DNA of 11,238 nucleotides. Origin: an uncultured Flavobacteriaceae bacterium. GTDB lineage: Bacteria > Bacteroidota > Bacteroidia > Flavobacteriales > Flavobacteriaceae. Shown here piece by piece: positions 8,061 to 11,238 of this stretch. The stretch covers positions 1 through 11,238 of the forward strand of contig CAMZMA010000059.1 in NCBI GenBank assembly GCA_947311815.1, in the 5' to 3' direction. Both the position numbers and the translations under genes were made by a program. The first letter of the stretch is position 1, and the number at the start of each line of letters is the position of its first letter. Under the pieces are notes generated by a model that was given only the letters and a program-made list of their open reading frames with translations, was not told the origin of the DNA and did not search any database.

Positions 8061-9161
8061 TTGACAAAAGAAAAAACAATTTTTGTTGCAGTAACCAATG
8101 ATGTATCTACAGATCAAAGAATACATAAAATTTGTAGTTATTTAGTTTCTAAAAAATTTAAAATTTTGGTATACGGAAGAATTTTACCAGATACCTTTGA
8201 AGTTAACAGGCCTTATAAAATCATAAGAAAGAAACATTGGTTTTCTGGAGGTTTTTTATTTTATGCAGAGTATAACATCCGATTATTTTTCTTTTTATTT
8301 TTTAAAAAATTCGATTATGTCATATCTAATGATTTAGACACATTACCTGCCTGTTTTTTTGCTAGCAAATTTAATAAATCTACATTGGTATATGACAGCC
8401 ACGAATTGTTTTCGGAAGGTCCCGAATTACAAGGAAGGTATTTTGTTCAAAATTTTTGGCGCTCATTAGAAAATTATTTTTTACCAAGAGTAAAGAAAGC
8501 TTATACCGTAAGTGACTCAATTTCTAAATTTTACGATGATAAATACAAAAACAAAATGGGCGTTATTCGTAATTTACCTCTTTTAAATCAAAATAGAACA
8601 ACCCAAAAAGTAAATTTCCCTACTAAAAACAAAGTGGTACTATATCAAGGGGTTTTAAACCCTGGTAGAGGGATTAAAACAATGATTAAAGCATTACATT
8701 TTTTAAAAAATGTAGATTTGGTAATTATTGGATATGGAAAAGTAAAGTATGAATTAGAAGAATTTGTATTGGAAGAAAAAATACAGCAAAGGGTTCATTT
8801 TTTAGGAAGAATCCCTCATAATAAGTTATCCGATTACACAAAAATTGCTGATATAGGAATGGTTTTAGAAGAACCTTTAGGAAAAAGTTTTGAATTTTCT
8901 TTACCAAATAAACTGTTCGACTATATACATGCCGAAATCCCTATAATTACAGGAAATTTACCTGAAATAAATAAAATAATTCAACGTTATAAAGTTGGTG
9001 TCTCTGTAAAAAAACCTACACCTCAAAATATTGCTGTTACGATTACTAATTTATTAGAAAATCAATCATTAAGAAAAGAAATAAAAGAATATCAACAAAA
9101 AGCAAAAAAAGTTTTGTGTTGGGAAAATGAATGTAAAAAGTTAGACACCTATTTTAATTAA
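8061..9161 (+). CDS. GT4-type (GT-B fold) glycosyltransferase
   Basis: A 366-residue cytoplasmic or membrane-peripheral sugar transferase that likely adds a sugar from a nucleotide donor to a lipid-linked surface glycan. The N-terminal acceptor half has VTNDVSTDQRIHKI (11-24), NDLDTLPA (90-97) and YDSHELFSE (111-119). The hydrophobic, aromatic stretch around 64-82 may contact the membrane. The C-terminal donor half has LYQGVLNPGRGI (194-205), FLGRIPHNKLSDY (247-259) and SLPNKLFDYI (280-289), the usual nucleotide-sugar-binding region of GT4 enzymes. Donor and acceptor cannot be deduced. The start is TTG at 8061: no ATG or GTG lies between the preceding stop and the conserved N-terminus, and the next in-frame Met falls near residue 166, inside the fold. 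It sits 18 bp after ftsE and 3 bp before the next transferase, and has no visible promoter. Confidence 0.88.
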   Translation: MTKEKTIFVAVTNDVSTDQRIHKICSYLVSKKFKILVYGRILPDTFEVNRPYKIIRKKHWFSGGFLFYAEYNIRLFFFLFFKKFDYVISNDLDTLPACFFASKFNKSTLVYDSHELFSEGPELQGRYFVQNFWRSLENYFLPRVKKAYTVSDSISKFYDDKYKNKMGVIRNLPLLNQNRTTQKVNFPTKNKVVLYQGVLNPGRGIKTMIKALHFLKNVDLVIIGYGKVKYELEEFVLEEKIQQRVHFLGRIPHNKLSDYTKIADIGMVLEEPLGKSFEFSLPNKLFDYIHAEIPIITGNLPEINKIIQRYKVGVSVKKPTPQNIAVTITNLLENQSLRKEIKEYQQKAKKVLCWENECKKLDTYFN

Positions 9162-9164
9162 AAT

Positions 9165-9917
9165 TTGAACCCGAAAGTATCTATTATTATTCCTACTTAC
9201 AACAATCTCAAAAATCTTAGATTGTGTATTAATAGTATTAAAAACCAAACTTTTTCTAATTATGAAGTTTGGATTATTGACGGGGCTTCTACAGATAAAA
9301 CAACAACTTTTTTAGAAACATTAAAAGCTCCTTTTTTTTGGAAATCAGAAAAAGATAACGGAATTTACGACGCCATGAATAAAGGGATTTCTTTTGCAAA
9401 AGGAGAATGGCTCTATTTTTTAGGAGCTGATGATGAAATTGCAAAAAACACTACTTTAAAAGATATCTTTGATAAAAAAATTTCTGGAAAAATTAGTATA
9501 ATTTCTGGAAAAGTTAGCTATAAAGAAGGAAGTAACCCTTTTATTTATAATAAAAAAAACAACACAAAAACTCCATCTTGGTCTTTTTTAATGTGGATTA
9601 GAAACGGATTGCATCATCAAGGTACGTTTTACAAAAAAGAGTTAATATCTACACAAATGTATACTGTTTCTTATAAAATTTTAGCTGATTACGCATTGAA
9701 CCTTCAATTATACAAAAAGAATAACACTTGCTTTTTAATTGAAGACATTATTGCGAAATGTAGTGCAGAAGGTGTTTCAAAAAAAGGAGGATGGGAAATT
9801 TATAAAGAAGAAATAATCTTAAAATCAAAGAATTCCTCCAAAATATTCTTTCCGCTATTTTATTTGATTTCTGTGACGAAATATGTTTTAAAAAAAAGAA
9901 TTGATGGAAAGAAATAG
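9165..9917 (+). CDS. GT2-family (GT-A fold) glycosyltransferase
   Basis: A 250-residue sugar transferase, probably acting on the same lipid-linked glycan as its neighbour. Typical GT2 features are visible: N-terminal VSIIIPTYN (5-13), WIIDGASTDKT (36-46), GIYDAMNKGI (66-75), the metal-binding-type GADDE (87-91), and a downstream HHQGTFYKKEL (150-160) with ADYALNLQL (174-182). This pattern is close to WcaA-like transferases of capsule and exopolysaccharide clusters. It is on the short side but looks complete, with a basic, hydrophobic C-terminus (FFPLFYLISVTKYVLKKR) that may associate with the membrane. The start is TTG at 9165: the only bases between the previous stop codon and the conserved start are AAT then TTG, and the stop is in the same frame, so no other start is available. 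The end overlaps the next gene by 14 bases. Confidence 0.88.
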   Translation: MNPKVSIIIPTYNNLKNLRLCINSIKNQTFSNYEVWIIDGASTDKTTTFLETLKAPFFWKSEKDNGIYDAMNKGISFAKGEWLYFLGADDEIAKNTTLKDIFDKKISGKISIISGKVSYKEGSNPFIYNKKNNTKTPSWSFLMWIRNGLHHQGTFYKKELISTQMYTVSYKILADYALNLQLYKKNNTCFLIEDIIAKCSAEGVSKKGGWEIYKEEIILKSKNSSKIFFPLFYLISVTKYVLKKRIDGKK

Positions 9918-10734
9918 ACAAGAAATTTCAAAATTAATTTTTCAAAAACTAAAAAAAAACAAGACAAATCTTCAAGAACAATTTTTGAAGAAAAAAAACA
10001 CCATTCCGTTCTTTTTTATAGACGATTTACTACCTAAACAACTAAGTAAAGAGATTCACAAAAATTTCCCAAAACTTACTGAAACGGTTCAGAAAAAAAA
10101 CTTTAGAGAATATAAACATGTTGCCTATCAAATGGACAAATACAATCCTTTGTTAGAAGAAATTTTATATGCTTTTCAAGAACCAGATGTTGTAAAAATA
10201 ATCTCTGAAATATGTAATTTAGAGCACATATATCCTGATGAGTTTTTGTATGCAGGCGGTTTATCTTTAATGGCAAAAAACAATTTTTTAAATCCACATT
10301 TAGACAATTCTCATGATAAAGAAAGAAAACGCTGGCGAGTATTAAACTTATTATATTATGTAACGCCAAATTGGAAACTAGAAAATGGAGGAAATTTAGA
10401 ATTATGGCAACACGGTATTAGGAACAAGCCAATAACGGTAATTAGTAAATTTAATAGATTGGTAGTAATGACAACACACCAAAAATCATGGCATTCTGTA
10501 AGCAAAGTAAATATAGACAACACAAGATGTTGTGTCTCTAATTATTACTTTGCTAATCAGCCTTTTTTAGCTTCAGACAAATTTCATATAACAACTTTTA
10601 GAGGAAAATCTAATGAAAAAACAAAAGATGTTATTTTAAAAATTGACAATATTTTAAGAAATATTCTTAGAAAATTTTTCACAAAAGGTATTCGTAAAAA
10701 CCCTCATCAATACAAAAAAAATAAAACCCTGTAA
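9904..10734 (+). CDS. 2-oxoglutarate/Fe(II)-dependent oxygenase
   Basis: A 276-residue protein of the prolyl-4-hydroxylase-like 2OG-Fe(II) oxygenase superfamily, which hydroxylates or otherwise oxidises a substrate using O2 and 2-oxoglutarate. The metal triad can be read: His132 and Asp134 in NPHLDNS, and a distal His, most likely His197 in KSWHSVSKV. Arg208 in TRCCVSNYYF is the probable 2-oxoglutarate anchor. Between them, LNLLYYVTPNW and ENGGNLELW are characteristic of this subfamily. The N-terminal 35 residues and the C-terminal tail are very Lys-rich. The ATG at 9904 is preferred to the TTG at 9901, giving a 14-base overlap with the glycosyltransferase and likely translational coupling. 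Its position suggests it modifies a sugar or an attached group of a surface glycan, but the substrate is not deducible. The gene's last codons form one arm of the terminator. Confidence 0.85.
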   Translation: MERNRQEISKLIFQKLKKNKTNLQEQFLKKKNTIPFFFIDDLLPKQLSKEIHKNFPKLTETVQKKNFREYKHVAYQMDKYNPLLEEILYAFQEPDVVKIISEICNLEHIYPDEFLYAGGLSLMAKNNFLNPHLDNSHDKERKRWRVLNLLYYVTPNWKLENGGNLELWQHGIRNKPITVISKFNRLVVMTTHQKSWHSVSKVNIDNTRCCVSNYYFANQPFLASDKFHITTFRGKSNEKTKDVILKIDNILRNILRKFFTKGIRKNPHQYKKNKTL

Positions 10735-10753
10735 ATAAAATACCTACAGGGTT
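10725..10753. terminator. Hairpin terminator, probably bidirectional, overlapping a stop codon
   Basis: A perfect 9-bp stem, AACCCTGTA (10725-10733) with TACAGGGTT (10745-10753), and an 11-base loop. The left arm includes the last sense codons and part of the TAA of the oxygenase gene. Rightward it is followed by only a short T run (ATTTG). Leftward, the complement gives a long T run (TTATTTTTTTT), so the hairpin is the stronger intrinsic terminator for transcripts coming from the right. Confidence 0.75.
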
Positions 10754-10758
10754 ATTTG

Positions 10759-10774
10759 TGGAGACGCCGAGAGT
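10759..10774 (-). other. Possible attachment-site remnant resembling a tRNA/tmRNA 3' end
   Basis: Read on the minus strand, the stretch ACTCTCGGCGTCTCCA looks like the end of a T-loop, the 3' half of a T-stem (CTCGG), a 7-base acceptor strand (CGTCTCC) and a discriminator A. The matching 5' part of such an RNA is not in the window: the bases that should complete the T-arm (TTTT in place of TTCG) already deviate. Short copies of RNA-gene 3' ends next to an integrase are typical of integrated elements. This is pattern recognition only, and no full RNA gene is present. Confidence 0.33.
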
Positions 10775-10783
10775 AAAACAGCC

Positions 10784-10803
10784 CTTTTTGGCACTTTTTG
10801 GCA
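10784..10803. repeat. Tandem 10-bp duplication
   Basis: Two perfect adjacent copies of CTTTTTGGCA (10784-10793 and 10794-10803), in the non-coding gap between the terminator and the integrase. The remainder of 10735-10976 holds no reading frame that I can support. Confidence 0.6.
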
Positions 10804-10899
10804 ACCCTTTAAAATCAAGGTTTTCTTAATAAAATCAACTATGCACCCTTGTTTTATTGACTTTGTTAAAATTGAATGAAATTGTATGTATTTTAATCC

Positions 10900-10932
10900 C
10901 GTTGACTAACCGTTGACTAACCGTTGACTAAC
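10900..10932. repeat. Three perfect tandem copies of an 11-bp unit
   Basis: CGTTGACTAAC occurs three times without a gap (10900-10910, 10911-10921, 10922-10932). An 11-bp period is close to one helical turn, so identical sites would lie on one face of the DNA. The array ends about 45 bp before the integrase start, and its third copy contains the promoter -33 TTG. Candidate roles are arm-type integrase binding sites or an operator for self-repression. The repeats are certain, the role inferred. Confidence 0.8.
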
Positions 10933-10954
10933 TTAATTATTTTGCTTATCTTTG
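10924..10954 (+). promoter_or_regulatory. Bacteroidota-type promoter of the integrase gene
   Basis: A -33 TTG (10924-10926) and a -7 TATCTTTG (10947-10954, exact TAnnTTTG) are separated by 20 bases, within the normal range for Bacteroidota primary-sigma promoters. The expected start site near 10960 leaves a leader of about 17 nt before the ATG at 10977. The TTG lies inside the third 11-bp repeat, so anything bound to the repeats would overlap RNA polymerase. Confidence 0.7.
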
Positions 10955-10976
10955 CTTTGTTCAAAATAGTTATCTT

Positions 10977-11153
10977 ATGGCAACAATAAAATTTTCACTA
11001 CAAAGCAAATCAAAAAACGCCCCCATTTATTTACGTCTTTCTTTAGGTAGAGAAAAATTGTATAAACGTAAAACGTCATTATTCATAAACCCTGAAAATT
11101 GGAGTAAAAATGGACAACCGAAACAAACCACCGCAAAAAATAAAACTGTTTAA
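10977..11153 (+). pseudogene. Truncated N-terminus of a tyrosine site-specific integrase
   Basis: A 58-codon frame beginning MATIKFSLQSKSKNAPIYLR and continuing through LSLGREKLYKRKTSLF and INPENWSKNGQPKQTTAKN. This is the arm-type DNA-binding N-terminal domain usual in Bacteroidota phage/transposon integrases, which normally run to about 400 residues with a C-terminal catalytic domain (R-H-R-Y). Here the frame departs from the gene after Lys56 (11144/11145), where the sequence turns into the reverse complement of a neighbouring copy, and a TAA follows two codons later. The promoter, short leader and ATG all look intact, so only the body is missing. As it stands it could make just a DNA-binding stub. 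Whether the truncation is real or a contig-end fold-back artefact cannot be decided from this window. Confidence 0.7.
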
Positions 11154-11238
11154 TTCTCTTAGTTCAGAAGCAAGGTTTTTATTTTTTGAGGTGGTTTGTT
11201 TAGGTTGTCCATTTTTACTCCAATTTTCAGGGTTTATG
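11084..11238. repeat. 62-bp inverted repeat with 31-bp spacer, running to the window edge
   Basis: Bases 11084-11145 are the reverse complement of 11177-11238 at 60 of 62 positions. The two mismatches are 11120/11202 (sense G versus T, silent Pro codon) and 11133/11189 (sense G versus T, Ala to Ser). The spacer is 11146-11176. The right arm reaches the last base, so the true repeat may be longer. Both arms are coding sequence of the integrase N-terminus. Confidence 0.9.
11146..11238 (-). pseudogene. Second, partial integrase copy on the opposite strand
   Basis: Reading leftward from the window end in the integrase frame gives INPENWSKNGQPKQTTSKN, then KNLASELRELN, that is, codons 37-56 of the plus-strand copy with one Ala-to-Ser change, followed by about ten further codons that look like genuine continuation of an integrase. 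Beyond about 11146 the frame runs into the complement of the first copy and loses meaning. The N-terminal codons of this copy would lie beyond 11238. It therefore shows what the plus-strand copy should have continued into, and marks the strand switch at 11145/11146. Confidence 0.6.

Noticed and set aside
10103..10369. Minus-strand open frame inside the oxygenase gene
   Set aside because: It overlaps the conserved catalytic region of the oxygenase on the other strand, and its translation has no family signature.
10900..10932. CRISPR array or replication iterons
   Set aside because: The units are only 11 bp with no spacers and no cas or rep gene nearby. Their overlap with the integrase promoter gives a simpler reading.
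11084..11238. Hairpin telomere or linear replicon end
   Set aside because: The palindrome has a 31-bp spacer and consists of integrase coding sequence. A gene duplication or fold-back artefact explains it better, and nothing else suggests a linear replicon.

Overview
The window looks like a piece of a Flavobacteriaceae-type (Bacteroidota) chromosome that ends in the edge of an integrated element. The evidence is the high A+T content, A-rich stretches in place of Shine-Dalgarno sites, promoter elements of the Bacteroidota TTG / TAnnTTTG type, a lipoprotein peptidase, a TonB-receptor-like outer-membrane barrel, and a Bacteroidota-type tyrosine integrase N-terminus. I cannot assign genus or species from the sequence alone.

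Left part (1-7177). trpA (tryptophan synthase alpha, +) is probably the end of a trp operon lying to the left. It converges on a leftward block of three envelope genes: a very large secreted TPR protein, an outer-membrane beta-barrel without a visible plug domain starting 5 bp after it, and, 100 bp further on, an M28-family zinc peptidase lipoprotein. The TPR/barrel pair looks like a two-gene envelope module of unknown substrate.

Middle (7178-10734). A 178-bp divergent intergenic region carries a nested inverted repeat and a good -7 element. It separates the TPR gene from a rightward unit: ftsE (no ftsX beside it), a GT4-type glycosyltransferase, a GT2-type glycosyltransferase, and a 2-oxoglutarate/Fe(II) oxygenase whose start overlaps the GT2 end. 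The gaps are 18 bp, 3 bp and a 14-bp overlap, so co-transcription is likely. The first three genes are all in the same reading frame, and both glycosyltransferases appear to start with TTG. The last three genes look like part of a surface-glycan pathway. A hairpin terminator overlaps the final stop codon.

Right end (10735-11238). After the terminator come a short stretch resembling the 3' end of a tRNA or tmRNA on the minus strand (possible attachment site), a 10-bp tandem duplication, and three perfect head-to-tail copies of an 11-bp unit. The last copy supplies the -33 TTG of a canonical Bacteroidota promoter for an integrase reading frame. That frame stops after 58 codons because the sequence folds back on itself: 11084-11145 and 11177-11238 form a 62-bp inverted repeat (60/62 identical), so a second, slightly different piece of the same integrase gene lies on the minus strand. 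It is either a real inverted duplication at the edge of a mobile element or a fold-back assembly/amplification artefact. This is the least ordinary part of the window.
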